From Kineothrix sp. MSJ-39 (GTDB taxonomy: Bacteria > Bacillota > Clostridia > Lachnospirales > Lachnospiraceae), in NCBI RefSeq assembly GCF_018917935.1, contig NZ_JAHLPN010000001.1, positions 248,001 through 312,000 on the forward strand: a stretch of 64,000 bases of DNA, written 5' to 3'. The position numbers were made by a program, and so were the translations under genes. The notes beneath the pieces were generated by a model. It saw nothing but the letters and a program-made list of their open reading frames with translations. It searched no databases and had not been told where the DNA came from. Shown piece by piece: positions 52,542 through 61,028 of the stretch (positions within the stretch are counted from its first letter, which is position 1; each line of letters begins with the position of its first letter).

Positions 52542-52844
52542 TTAAAAAAATGTTCTTTCTACCTTTTTATTGATCATCTCAATGCCTGCTTTCAGATCGG
52601 GATGTGCTTCCAGAATCTCTTCTGCTTTATCCCGCTGCATCTCATTGATGCAAAGTGTGCATTTTGATTTTTCCCCTCCTGCGAAAACCCTCTTAAAAAA
52701 TGAAACATCATCCCATTTTTCATAATAGGAGATCCGTTCATCTAAAAATAACCGTTCCAGCTGCTTCTTGACGTTCAGATCCGTAATTGTACAAAATTCC
52801 ACTTCATTATGTACCTTCACATCAGCAAATGATATATCTGCCAT
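52542..52844 (-). CDS. small protein of unknown function heading the XrtG locus
   Basis: 100 residues from the ATG at 52844, with GGTGA 6 bases upstream; an in-frame GTG in that site is less likely. It is soluble and mixed in charge, with the pattern LNVKKQLERLFLDERISYYEKW, a CTLCI segment with two cysteines, and AEEILEAHPDLKAGIEMINKK. The arrangement recalls small DUF2007-type proteins but I do not recognise it. It lies 6 bases before the PTPS-membrane gene, so it is part of the locus. A weak extended -10 (TGGTATGCT) lies about 40 bases upstream. Confidence 0.65.
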   Translation of the reverse strand: MADISFADVKVHNEVEFCTITDLNVKKQLERLFLDERISYYEKWDDVSFFKRVFAGGEKSKCTLCINEMQRDKAEEILEAHPDLKAGIEMINKKVERTFF

Positions 52845-52944
52845 TTCTTTCACCCGTCTTTTCTTTTAATGTCATGAGGGATTCCCTCTCTTAAACACTT
52901 CCCTTAGCATACCACAAATTCCCCTGTTTGGAAAGTACCAAACT

Positions 52945-54372
52945 TTAGGAATGCTTTTTCATTGCCTTCTCTGCTTTGATCACTTTCTGGAATTCCTTGA
53001 TATCTTTTGCGATCTCACCGCTCAGTGCCAGCAGGCAGATCAGGTTTGGAATTGCCATCAGCGCATTTGCAATATCGGAGAAGTTCCACACGATCTCCAA
53101 AGAAGTCGTTGCACCCACATAAGCGATCAGAGAAAAGATAATACGGTAGATCATATTATATTTATGCGTACCAAGCAGATATTCAAATGCTTTTTCTCCA
53201 TGATACTCCCAGCCTAAAATGGTGGAGAATGCAAATAATGCGATACCGATGCAGACAAGCCATGCGCCCGGCGTTCCGAGTACAGTCTTGAAAGCGGCGA
53301 TCGTCAGATCTGCACCTTTATACAGTTCGCCGGTATCCGGATTGACTGCACCAAGCATACCTGAGCTTGCGATGGCAAGACCTGTGATCGTGCAGACTAC
53401 GATCGTATCCCAGAAAGTACCTGTCATATTGATATAGCCCTGTCTGACCGGATGATCGGTTGTTGCTGCAGCTGCTGTAATGGCTGCGGAACCCATACCT
53501 GCTTCATTGGAGAACACGCCCCTGGCAACACCAAAACGCATCGCGTTCATCATGGATGCTACGATCGTACCGCAAAGTCCGCCGCCCACTGCTTTGACGG
53601 AAAATGCCATCTGGAAGATCATGGATACGCCAGCCGGAAGATTTCGGATATTACCAATAATAATGATCAAACCTGCGATCACATAGAAGATCGCCATAAA
53701 CGGTACGACTACACTCGATACTTTTGAAATAGATTTGATACCACCTACAATAATAAGAAGAGCCAGTGCTGTGATCACAATACCTGTCACTGCGACCGGT
53801 ACATGGAAAGTCGTCTTTACTGATTCCGCAATGGAGTTCGCCTGTGTCAGGTTACCGATACCAAAAGATGCAACAACTGCAAATAACGCAAACAGCCAGC
53901 CAAGGACTGCACCCAGCTTTTTGTGCTTAAATGCTTTTTTCATCGTATACATCGGTCCACCGGACATTTCGCCTTTTTCATTGACTTCTCTGTACTTGAT
54001 CGCCAGCATACATTCGCTGAACTTGGAAGTCAGTCCAAAGCATGCACTGATCCACATCCAGACAAGTGCACCCGGTCCACCGGATACCATCGCCGTTGCA
54101 ACACCAACGATATTACCGGTTCCGATCGTTGCGGCAAGTGCGGTTGTCAGGGCAGAGAACGGAGAAATATCGCCGCTTCCTCTTGTCTTCTGTCTTGCCT
54201 CTTTACTCAATGTGCTTTTGATCGCATATCCCAGATTCCGCCAGGTCAGAAATCCTGTCCGGATTGTCAGGAACACACCGGTTCCGACTAACAGGATCAG
54301 CATCACCGGCCCCCACACAAAGTCATCGACTGTTACCAGCACCTCTGCCAGTTTTTCCATAAATCCATTCAT
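52945..54372 (-). CDS. alsT: alanine/glycine:cation symporter (AGCS family)
   Basis: Sodium-coupled amino-acid uptake protein. The 475 residues form about 11 helices, with the family signatures GTGNIVGVATAMVSGGPGAL, WMWISACFGLTSKFSEC and RGVFSNEAGMGSAAITAAAA. The C-terminal tail is basic. AAGGAGGATGAAGT precedes the ATG. It is the first gene after the rlmH terminator and repeat copy 3, so it must have its own promoter, but I could not find a convincing one in that 305-bp gap. Confidence 0.92.
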   Translation of the reverse strand: MNGFMEKLAEVLVTVDDFVWGPVMLILLVGTGVFLTIRTGFLTWRNLGYAIKSTLSKEARQKTRGSGDISPFSALTTALAATIGTGNIVGVATAMVSGGPGALVWMWISACFGLTSKFSECMLAIKYREVNEKGEMSGGPMYTMKKAFKHKKLGAVLGWLFALFAVVASFGIGNLTQANSIAESVKTTFHVPVAVTGIVITALALLIIVGGIKSISKVSSVVVPFMAIFYVIAGLIIIIGNIRNLPAGVSMIFQMAFSVKAVGGGLCGTIVASMMNAMRFGVARGVFSNEAGMGSAAITAAAATTDHPVRQGYINMTGTFWDTIVVCTITGLAIASSGMLGAVNPDTGELYKGADLTIAAFKTVLGTPGAWLVCIGIALFAFSTILGWEYHGEKAFEYLLGTHKYNMIYRIIFSLIAYVGATTSLEIVWNFSDIANALMAIPNLICLLALSGEIAKDIKEFQKVIKAEKAMKKHS

Positions 54373-54443
54373 ACTTCATCCTCCTTGTTGTGTATTCTTC
54401 ATTTTATGCTTGTATTTTTCTTAATATTTGTATTGTTTCCTTC

Positions 54444-54602
54444 TCAGACTCGAAAATCCTGCCGCTACTTTTCTCTTCTTTCAGACTCGAAAATCCTGCC
54501 GCTATCGCGGCAGTCGCGCTTCGCGCTTTCTGATTTTTTCGTTGTACGTTCGGGTGAACCCAAATACATGCTTCGCATGTGCTTGGGTTCCTTCCTCACT
54601 AC
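54444..54602 (-). repeat. structured intergenic repeat, copy 3, with partial duplication
   Basis: Third copy of the element at 7761 and 10641, in the same orientation to transcription. The first arm is closed by GAACCCAA/TTGGGTTC (54556-54563 with 54583-54590) around the same ACATGC/GCATGT triloop hairpin (54566-54580). The second arm contains CTGCCGC/GCGGCAG with a TATC loop on the plus strand, fully paired, and a GCGC triloop hairpin. The end farthest from the terminator has a 24-base direct duplication (54444-54467 and 54481-54504). Apart from this element the 54373-54677 gap holds only the rlmH terminator and the alsT ribosome site. Confidence 0.87.
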
Positions 54603-54633
54603 AAAAAGAGGACAACACGTATGTGTTGTCCTC
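54603..54633 (-). terminator. intrinsic terminator after rlmH
   Basis: On the minus strand a perfect 11-bp stem (GAGGACAACAC with GTGTTGTCCTC) and a 4-base loop (54608-54633) is followed by TTTTTG. It lies 45 bases after the rlmH stop codon, and repeat copy 3 begins at the end of the T-tract. Confidence 0.92.
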
Positions 54634-54677
54634 TTCGACATCATTAGTATATCTTATATAATTTTGTGCGTCAAGTG

Positions 54678-55157
54678 CTATTTGTGATATGGTTCTCCCG
54701 CAATGATCCGATAGCTTCTGTAGATCTGCTCAAGCAGGATCACTCGCATCAGCTGATGCGGAAATGTCATTCTGGAAAAGCTGAGCTTATAATCCGCTCT
54801 TTTCAGCAGGCTTTCATGCAGTCCCAGAGAACCGCCGATCACAAACTGGATCTGGCTTTTTCCTGTAATCCCAAGCTGATCAATTTTTTGTGCCAGCTCG
54901 ACCGAATCAAGCTGTTTTCCTTCGATCGCCAGTGCGATCACGTAGGCATCTTCCCTGACATGGCGCATAAGACGCTGTGCTTCTTTTTCCTTGATCTGCT
55001 CACAGACAACCTCTGAAGCACGATCCGGTGTCTTTTCATCCGCCACCTCTATGATCTCCAGCTTACAGTATTTTGACAGCCGTTTGCTGTATTCCGCTAT
55101 CGCATCCCTGAAATAGCTTTCCTTCACTTTGCCGACCGATAATATGGATATCTTCAA
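54678..55157 (-). CDS. rlmH: 23S rRNA (pseudouridine1915-N3)-methyltransferase
   Basis: SPOUT-fold methyltransferase that modifies helix 69 of 23S rRNA. The 159 residues start MKISILSVGKVKESYFRDAI, continue with ALAIEGKQLDS and FVIGGSLG (the SAM-binding knot), and end MTFPHQLMRVILLEQIYRSYRI. The start codon is TTG at 55157, with GGAAG 5 bases upstream. It is the last gene of its unit before a strong terminator. Confidence 0.95.
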   Translation of the reverse strand: MKISILSVGKVKESYFRDAIAEYSKRLSKYCKLEIIEVADEKTPDRASEVVCEQIKEKEAQRLMRHVREDAYVIALAIEGKQLDSVELAQKIDQLGITGKSQIQFVIGGSLGLHESLLKRADYKLSFSRMTFPHQLMRVILLEQIYRSYRIIAGEPYHK

Positions 55158-55193
55158 TATTACTTCCTACTTCTTACTTTCTATGCGCAGTAT

Positions 55194-56117
55194 CTATTCT
55201 TCCTCTTCGGAAACCTCTTCCTCAGATCCCTCTGCAGCTTCTTCCTGTGCAAGCAGAGCTTCATCATCTTTGCTGTACAGCTCTTCATACCAGTCATCTG
55301 CCAGTTTTTCCAACAAAGCCGGCTCCAGTCCACCATAATGGACCTCCAGAAATTCTTTGATCAGTGCCAGACGGCTGTAATAGATCTGCGGCATTTCTTC
55401 CGGTTCTCCGGCGAGCTTGATGTCGATCACTTCTCTTGACATATGCTGTGCCAGAAGATCCATGATCTGTTCGATATTTTTCTGTTCTTCCTCTGCAATA
55501 CCCAGATATTTCTTATACGTCTTTATGGAAGAAAATCCCATTGCAATAAACACAAGGAACATCGTTGCCATAATAGCAGAAACAAGATATTTTCCAAGGC
55601 CGAATAAATGGATCGGCAGATAATCCAGCACAAGCAGTATGATAAAGACAAGTCCGAGTCCGCCAACCAGAATCAGTGCGATTGCACTTGATTTTGCATC
55701 CTCAGCCTTATTGTTCTTATCTTCATAAAGTACTGCCGGCTCCGGTGCCTGCTGTTCTTCCTGCGTTTCCGCATCCGCACCGTCTTCTGTATCTGCATCC
55801 ATGCCCATCGCAGCTCTTCTTTCTTTTTCCTGCTGCTGCATCATTGCCTGTACATAACTCTGCAGATAGGCTGTCGCACGCTCTGCATGTTCCTCTGTCA
55901 CATACAGCTCAAATTCATCTTTTCTCTGACCCGGTCTGACAAAACATTCCACGTCCTTTGACTGCAGAAGCTCCGCCATCTGGTTCATATCATATTCTGC
56001 TCCCGAGATCAGGGCTCTCGGCCCCTCCTCGAGAGAATCTACAAGGTCTACATCACAGTCATTACAATGTGTGTAGCCCTCTCTGTATTCATTTTTACAT
56101 ACGGGACACCAAGGCAT
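55194..56117 (-). CDS. zinc-ribbon membrane protein of unknown function
   Basis: 307 residues. An N-terminal zinc ribbon has four cysteines in two CxxC pairs (CPVCKNEY and CNDCDVDL). A segment (about 40-90) resembles DUF2007-type signal-transducing domains (MAELLQSKDVECFV, VTEEHAERATAYL). An acidic Glu/Gln stretch, two membrane helices (about 148-170 and 178-200) and a soluble tail ending in a Glu-rich run follow. No catalytic motif is seen. AGGAGG precedes the ATG. It sits between NfnB and RlmH genes without an obvious functional link. Confidence 0.75.
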   Translation of the reverse strand: MPWCPVCKNEYREGYTHCNDCDVDLVDSLEEGPRALISGAEYDMNQMAELLQSKDVECFVRPGQRKDEFELYVTEEHAERATAYLQSYVQAMMQQQEKERRAAMGMDADTEDGADAETQEEQQAPEPAVLYEDKNNKAEDAKSSAIALILVGGLGLVFIILLVLDYLPIHLFGLGKYLVSAIMATMFLVFIAMGFSSIKTYKKYLGIAEEEQKNIEQIMDLLAQHMSREVIDIKLAGEPEEMPQIYYSRLALIKEFLEVHYGGLEPALLEKLADDWYEELYSKDDEALLAQEEAAEGSEEEVSEEEE

Positions 56118-56140
56118 ATCCGATTCCTCCCTACAGGAAA

Positions 56141-57526
56141 TTATTTCTGTGACAGGTACTCATCGATACCCTTAGCTGCAGCCTTTCCTGCGCCCATGGC
56201 AAGAATAACGGTTGCTGCACCTGTAACCGCATCACCACCGGCATAAACACCTTCTTTTGTTGTCTTACCGTGTTCTTCATCCGCGATGATACATTTGTAT
56301 TTATTGACTTCCAGTCCTTCTGTTGTAGAAGAGATCAGTGGATTCGGCGAAGTACCGAGTGACATGATGACTGTATCCACATCCATCACAAACTCAGATC
56401 CTTCGATCGCTACCGGTCTTCTTCTGCCGGATGCATCAGGCTCACCAAGCTCCATCTTTATACATTTAATGCCGTTTACCCATCCGTTTTCATCGGATAA
56501 GATCTCGATTGGATTTGTCAGAAGGTCAAAAATGATGCCTTCTTCTTTTGCATGATGTACTTCTTCTACTCTGGCAGGAAGTTCTTCTTCACTTCTACGA
56601 TATACGATATGAACTTCTGCACCAAGTCTTAAAGCCGTTCTGGCAGCATCCATTGCTACGTTACCACCACCGACAACAGCCACTTTCTTACCGTGCATGA
56701 TCGGTGTATGGGAATCTTCCTTGAATGCCTTCATCAGGTTGCTTCTTGTCAGGTATTCATTTGCGGAGAATACACCGTTTGCCTGTTCTCCCGGAATACC
56801 CATGAATTTCGGAAGACCTGCACCGGAACCGATAAATACGGCATCAAAGCCTTCTTCTTCCATCAGTTCATCAATCGTTGTGGATTTACCGATAACAACG
56901 TTTGTCTCGATCTTGACACCGAGAGATTTTACATTTTCGATTTCCTTAGCCACTACTTTTGTCTTTGGCAGACGGAATTCAGGAATACCGTATACAAGTA
57001 CGCCGCCTGCTTCATGTAATGCTTCAAAGATCGTTACATCGTAGCCCATCTTTGCCAGATCGCCTGCACAGGTCAGACCTGCAGGACCGGAACCGATGAC
57101 AGCTACTTTTTTATTCTTCTTTTCTTTTGCAGGAGCCGGTTTGATCCCATGCTCACTTGCCCAGTCAGCTACGAAACGCTCCAGTTTACCAATGGAGATC
57201 GGCTCTCCCTTGATGCCACGGATACATTTGCCTTCACACTGGCTTTCCTGTGGGCAGACACGTCCGCAGACAGCCGGCAGTGCACTGGATTCATTGATAA
57301 TATGATAAGCTGCTTCAAAGTTACCCAGCTTTACCTGCTCGATAAATGCAGGAATATTGATGGATACAGGGCAGCCCTTCATACACTGTGCATTTTTACA
57401 GTTGATACAACGGCTTGCTTCTTCCATTGCTTCCTGCTCATTATAGCCAAGACATACTTCTTCAAAATTTGTTGCGCGAACCTTTGGATCCTGCTCTCTG
57501 ACAGGTACTTTCTTTAATACGTCCAT
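56141..57526 (-). CDS. nfnB: NfnB-like NADPH-dependent flavoprotein (glutamate synthase small-subunit type)
   Basis: 461 residues. An N-terminal region with two [4Fe-4S] cysteine sets (CINCKNAQCMKGCP; CGRVCPQESQCEGKC) is followed by FAD- and NADPH-binding Rossmann motifs (VAVIGSGPAGLTCAGDLA and VAVVGGGNVAMDAARTA). With the next gene it forms the two-subunit pattern of NfnAB, which bifurcates electrons from NADPH to ferredoxin and NAD. Databases often label it glutamate synthase small subunit, but no GltB-type partner is in view. Its ribosome site GGAGGTGA lies inside the end of nfnA, with the two genes sharing one base. Confidence 0.85.
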   Translation of the reverse strand: MDVLKKVPVREQDPKVRATNFEEVCLGYNEQEAMEEASRCINCKNAQCMKGCPVSINIPAFIEQVKLGNFEAAYHIINESSALPAVCGRVCPQESQCEGKCIRGIKGEPISIGKLERFVADWASEHGIKPAPAKEKKNKKVAVIGSGPAGLTCAGDLAKMGYDVTIFEALHEAGGVLVYGIPEFRLPKTKVVAKEIENVKSLGVKIETNVVIGKSTTIDELMEEEGFDAVFIGSGAGLPKFMGIPGEQANGVFSANEYLTRSNLMKAFKEDSHTPIMHGKKVAVVGGGNVAMDAARTALRLGAEVHIVYRRSEEELPARVEEVHHAKEEGIIFDLLTNPIEILSDENGWVNGIKCIKMELGEPDASGRRRPVAIEGSEFVMDVDTVIMSLGTSPNPLISSTTEGLEVNKYKCIIADEEHGKTTKEGVYAGGDAVTGAATVILAMGAGKAAAKGIDEYLSQK

Positions 57527-58416
57527 TACTTGTCACCTCCGCAATGACCACATCCACCGTGATGTGTATCACCTTCCTGCTGTTTTAATAATGCTCTGCC
57601 TTCTGCAGTTTTGTAGATCTGCTGACGCTTCATCGCCTGATCAAAGTCAACCAGATGTCCATCAAATTCAGGACCGTCTACACAGGCAAACTTCACTTCT
57701 CCGCCAACAGTCAGACGACAGGCACCACACATACCCGTTCCATCTACCATGATCGGATTCATGGAAACGATTGTCTTAATGCCAAGCTCTTTTGTTGTCA
57801 GACATACAAATTTCATCATGATCATCGGACCGATCGCAACGCAGACATCATAAGATTTGCCTTCTTTTTCAACCAGATCCTTCAGTGTATTGGTTACCAT
57901 ACCGCTTCTGCCGTAGGAACCGTCATCTGTTGTGGGATATACATTGCCCGCAACCTTTTTCATTTCCTCTTCATAGATCAGCAGATCTTTATTTTTTGCA
58001 CCAATGATAACATCTGCTAAAATGCCCTGCTCATGGAGCCATTTTACCTGCGGATATACAGGGGCTGTTCCAAGACCACCTGCTACAAAGATGATCTTCT
58101 TTTTCTTAAGTTCTTCTATATCTTCCTTACAGAATTCGGAAGGCTGTCCCAAAGGTCCAACGAAATCATGGAAGAAATCTCCCGCCTTTAAGTCTCTCAT
58201 TTCGTTTGTACCGGCGCCGATCGTCTGTACCACGATCGTGATCGTGCCTTTTTCTCTGTTATAATCACTGATCGTAAGCGGAATACGTTCTCCGTCTTCT
58301 CCTGTTCTTACAATGACAAACTGTCCCGGCAAACATGCTTTGGCAACTCTTTTCGCTTCCACCTCAAAGAGATAAATGTTTGTCGTAAGTTCTTCTGCTC
58401 TGACAATTTTATACAT
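57526..58416 (-). CDS. nfnA: NfnA-like sulfide/dihydroorotate dehydrogenase-type FAD/NAD-binding protein
   Basis: 296 residues. A ferredoxin-reductase-type FAD domain (about 1-100; PLTISDYNREKGTITIVVQ, GPLGQPSEF) is followed by an NAD domain with FVAGGLGTAPVYPQ. The C-terminal [2Fe-2S] cysteines occur in GTGMCGACRLTVGG and KFACVDGPEFDG. The tail is His/Gly/Cys-rich (GGCGHCGGDK). Together with the next gene it should form the bifurcating NfnAB transhydrogenase. No PyrD lies nearby, so PyrK is less likely. AGAGGAGG precedes the ATG. Confidence 0.85.
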   Translation of the reverse strand: MYKIVRAEELTTNIYLFEVEAKRVAKACLPGQFVIVRTGEDGERIPLTISDYNREKGTITIVVQTIGAGTNEMRDLKAGDFFHDFVGPLGQPSEFCKEDIEELKKKKIIFVAGGLGTAPVYPQVKWLHEQGILADVIIGAKNKDLLIYEEEMKKVAGNVYPTTDDGSYGRSGMVTNTLKDLVEKEGKSYDVCVAIGPMIMMKFVCLTTKELGIKTIVSMNPIMVDGTGMCGACRLTVGGEVKFACVDGPEFDGHLVDFDQAMKRQQIYKTAEGRALLKQQEGDTHHGGCGHCGGDK

Positions 58417-58497
58417 TTTCTTCCTCCTCTAGTTCATTGACCCGCAGGTCCATATCTTTCTTATAGTAAAATAATTCTCAAAAAAGTGCAATGGTTT

Positions 58498-59991
58498 TTA
58501 CTGTAATTTGTGGAGATCATAGGTGCCCATCATATTTTGCACCGCTTCAAAGCTCTCTCCGGTCGTAATGCAGACCGCATACTGGTTTCCTGTTTTCTGC
58601 GAAGTACCGTCTGCCGATACAAAAGTTTCCGACAACAGATAATAGTACATATCATTTTCCGAAATGACCGAGATCACCTCGTATTGCCGGTTTCCTTCCA
58701 CGCCTTCCACATGGCCGTCCGCATCTGTCAGGCTTCCCTGCAGGATCAGTGCCTGCTTAAGCAAATTGACTGCCTGATCTGCTGAAAGCGCCAGCTCCAT
58801 CTGCAGTGAATAATCTTCATATAAGATATCACTGGAATTATCGTTTTCATCATACATGATAAATGCAAAATGACTTTCTCCGAGCGGAAGTGGGATCGGT
58901 TCTGTATACAAATTGCTCTCAAAGCCCGGCTCCGAACCGTCTGTCGTATAGTATACTTGATACATATCGGACGGCGTCTCTACCTCGATCATCTGCGGCT
59001 CTGTATAGGTGCCTGCTTCCAACGATACAAACGGTGCGGAAAGCGTTCTGACATCCACTGTATATTTTTCTTCCGCCACAGCACTTGTCACGCCATATGT
59101 GTTCACATAGATTGCCTGCAGGTGATAGATTCCTGAATCTAAAATGATCGGTGTGATATATCTCGTGCTGCTCCGATCCGGTTGTCCGCCGTTTGTCGTA
59201 TAGTAGATCTCTCCGCTGCCCGGTGCGATCAGCTTCACAGAAAGCATTTCGTCATAGGAACCGCCCCCCATGGAAAATTCCGGTGCATCACAGCGATATG
59301 CCACATATTTATCCAACACCGTCTGCTCTTTGCAGGAAAGCAGGAGCTGTCCGATCTTCTCATATGCTTTCTGACTCTCGTAGATCGGAACAAGCAGATC
59401 ATATGCCTGTACATAGGCACTGTCTGCCGCAAGCAGTGCTTCCAGTGTCTTTTGTTCCATTTCTGTATTATTCTGTCCCGCATAAGCTTTTGCCATCATC
59501 ATCCGGGCATCCGATGAGTTTGGTGCAAGTGCCGCCGCCTCTTTGGCATAGGTAAGCATCTGGACATAATCCTGCGCCTCATACATATCTTCCGCCATTT
59601 TTAACTGATACTCATAGGAAGCATGATTATTCCGATAGATCAGAGCACCTGTCAGAAATACCAGAAACACAACGACTGCGATCCCGGCACTGATTCCGAT
59701 CAGAAATCTTCTTTTATGCAATTTTTTATGTTCCGATTCTGTTTGTTCTTCCCCATCTTCGGAAAGTTTTATCTCTGTTTCCGCCGGATCCGGCTTCTGC
59801 TCTTCCTGATCCAGAGGCAGTGGTACAATCTGCCGGGTATCGGCGAGGTCATCTGCGATCGCTGAAATTGTGCTTTCCAGTTTTGCATCCACCTCTGCAT
59901 CATATACCGGTACAAGGAGTCGCTCCTTACCGCATTTTTCACAGAAAATCTGGTCTTCCTTCATGGGTGCGCCACAATGTGGACATTTCAT
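58498..59991 (-). CDS. zinc-ribbon membrane protein with TPR and chitobiase-like C-terminal repeats
   Basis: 497 residues. An N-terminal zinc ribbon (CPHCGAPMKEDQIFCEKCG) is followed by an acidic linker, a membrane helix (about 95-117) and TPR-like helices (about 125-225, ALAPNSSDARMMMAKAYAGQ). Two copies of a short beta domain typical of chitobiase/beta-hexosaminidase C-termini follow (GEIYYTTNGGQPD near 250 and YQVYYTTDGSEPG near 340), then a C-terminal domain of about 100 residues. The function is unknown; it is probably a cytoplasm-to-envelope tether. GGAGTGAT precedes the ATG, inside the gap after folD. Confidence 0.8.
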   Translation of the reverse strand: MKCPHCGAPMKEDQIFCEKCGKERLLVPVYDAEVDAKLESTISAIADDLADTRQIVPLPLDQEEQKPDPAETEIKLSEDGEEQTESEHKKLHKRRFLIGISAGIAVVVFLVFLTGALIYRNNHASYEYQLKMAEDMYEAQDYVQMLTYAKEAAALAPNSSDARMMMAKAYAGQNNTEMEQKTLEALLAADSAYVQAYDLLVPIYESQKAYEKIGQLLLSCKEQTVLDKYVAYRCDAPEFSMGGGSYDEMLSVKLIAPGSGEIYYTTNGGQPDRSSTRYITPIILDSGIYHLQAIYVNTYGVTSAVAEEKYTVDVRTLSAPFVSLEAGTYTEPQMIEVETPSDMYQVYYTTDGSEPGFESNLYTEPIPLPLGESHFAFIMYDENDNSSDILYEDYSLQMELALSADQAVNLLKQALILQGSLTDADGHVEGVEGNRQYEVISVISENDMYYYLLSETFVSADGTSQKTGNQYAVCITTGESFEAVQNMMGTYDLHKLQ

Positions 59992-59998
59992 ATAGACA

Positions 59999-60841
59999 TC
60001 ACTCCGTTTGTAAGGCTACACTTTCTACACAGTTGTGCATCAGCATTGCGATCGTCATCGGCCCTACACCGCCCGGTACAGGTGTGATATAGCTGCAATG
60101 CTCACTTACCCTCTCAAAATCAACATCCCCGCAAAGTCCCTCTTCTCTTCTGTGGATCCCCACATCAATGACGACGGCTCCTTCCTTGACATATTCCTCC
60201 GTGATCATCTGTGGTCTGCCGATCGCTACGATCAGGATATCCGCACGCTTGCAGACCTCTTTCAGATCCTTTGTCTTTGAATGTGTGATCGTCACTGTCG
60301 CATTCTCGCGCAGCATCAGAAGCGCCATCGGTTTTCCGACGATATTGCTTCTGCCGATGATGACACATTCCTTTCCGGCGATCTCAATACCGGATCTCTT
60401 TAACAGCTGAATGATCCCCGCCGGCGTACAAGATACAAAGCCCGGCTGTCCGATACAGAGGGCACCAACGCTCTGCGGATGGAAGCCGTCCACATCCTTT
60501 TTCGGAGAGATCGCACGGATCACTGCATTTTCATCGATATGCTTTGGCAGCGGAAGCTGTACCAGAATACCGCTTATGTCCTTCCGGTTGTTCAGTTCTT
60601 CTATCAAAGAAAGCAGCTCTTCCTGCGTTGTTTCCTCCGGAAGCTCAAAGCTCTCTGATTCCATGCCCGTGTAGGCACAGGCTTTTTTCTTATTATTCAC
60701 ATATACGCTCGAAGCCGGATCATTGCCGACCTGTACGACCGCAAGTGTCACCGTAACGCCCTGCGCCTTCAGCGCAGCGACCTTTTCCTTCACTTCATCT
60801 TTGATCTGCTTGGAAATTGCCTTGCCATCTATAATATTCAT
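59999..60841 (-). CDS. folD: methylenetetrahydrofolate dehydrogenase/cyclohydrolase FolD
   Basis: Bifunctional one-carbon enzyme. 280 residues from the ATG at 60841, with GGAGGAG 5 bases upstream. Signatures are VGNDPASSVYVNNKKKAC (catalytic Lys), LVQLPLPKHI, PCTPAG-type SCTPAGIIQLL, VIGRSNIVGKPMALLML and the closing PVPGGVGPMTIAML. An open extension reaches 60955 but would run through the palindromic repeat. With fhs upstream it forms the C1-THF route from formate to methylene-THF. Confidence 0.95.
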   Translation of the reverse strand: MNIIDGKAISKQIKDEVKEKVAALKAQGVTVTLAVVQVGNDPASSVYVNNKKKACAYTGMESESFELPEETTQEELLSLIEELNNRKDISGILVQLPLPKHIDENAVIRAISPKKDVDGFHPQSVGALCIGQPGFVSCTPAGIIQLLKRSGIEIAGKECVIIGRSNIVGKPMALLMLRENATVTITHSKTKDLKEVCKRADILIVAIGRPQMITEEYVKEGAVVIDVGIHRREEGLCGDVDFERVSEHCSYITPVPGGVGPMTIAMLMHNCVESVALQTE

Positions 60842-60883
60842 CTGTCTCCTCCTTCTCAAGTTGTATTTATGGTCATAATCTTC

Positions 60884-61018
60884 GATGAATTTGCATATTC
60901 CCCGCCAGACACGCTTTCGCTCGTTAAAAAACGTAGCGGATACATAAGGGCACAAAATACGTGCCCTAAGTACCGACGTTTTTTATGGGCGGTCTGGTGT
61001 GAAACATGCAAATCCATC
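60884..61018. repeat. 135-bp palindromic intergenic element (MITE-like)
   Basis: The ends GATGAATTTGCAT (60884-60896) and ATGCAAATCCATC (61006-61018) are 13-bp inverted repeats with one mismatch. Nested inside are CCAGAC/GTCTGG, AAAAAACGT/ACGTTTTTT and GGGCAC/GTGCCC around a short AAAATAC loop, so nearly the whole element can fold into one long hairpin. It fills the gap between the fhs stop and folD. No open frame is carried. The shape fits a small non-autonomous mobile element or a bidirectional terminator-like structure; only one copy is in the window. Confidence 0.7.
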
Positions 61019-61028
61019 ATACACATAG

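Noticed and set aside
52926-52943. Hairpin after alsT (GTTTGG/CCAAAC) as an intrinsic terminator
   Set aside because: The stem is only 6 bp and no T-tract follows on the minus strand, so it does not meet terminator criteria.
56141-58416. Reading the pair as glutamate synthase small subunit plus dihydroorotate dehydrogenase electron-transfer subunit
   Set aside because: No GltB-type large subunit or PyrD is present, and the two genes are tightly coupled in the NfnAB arrangement.
60842-60955. A 38-codon N-terminal extension of folD
   Set aside because: It runs through the palindromic element, while a GGAGGAG site lies 5 bases before the ATG at 60841 and the protein from there matches FolD from its first residues.
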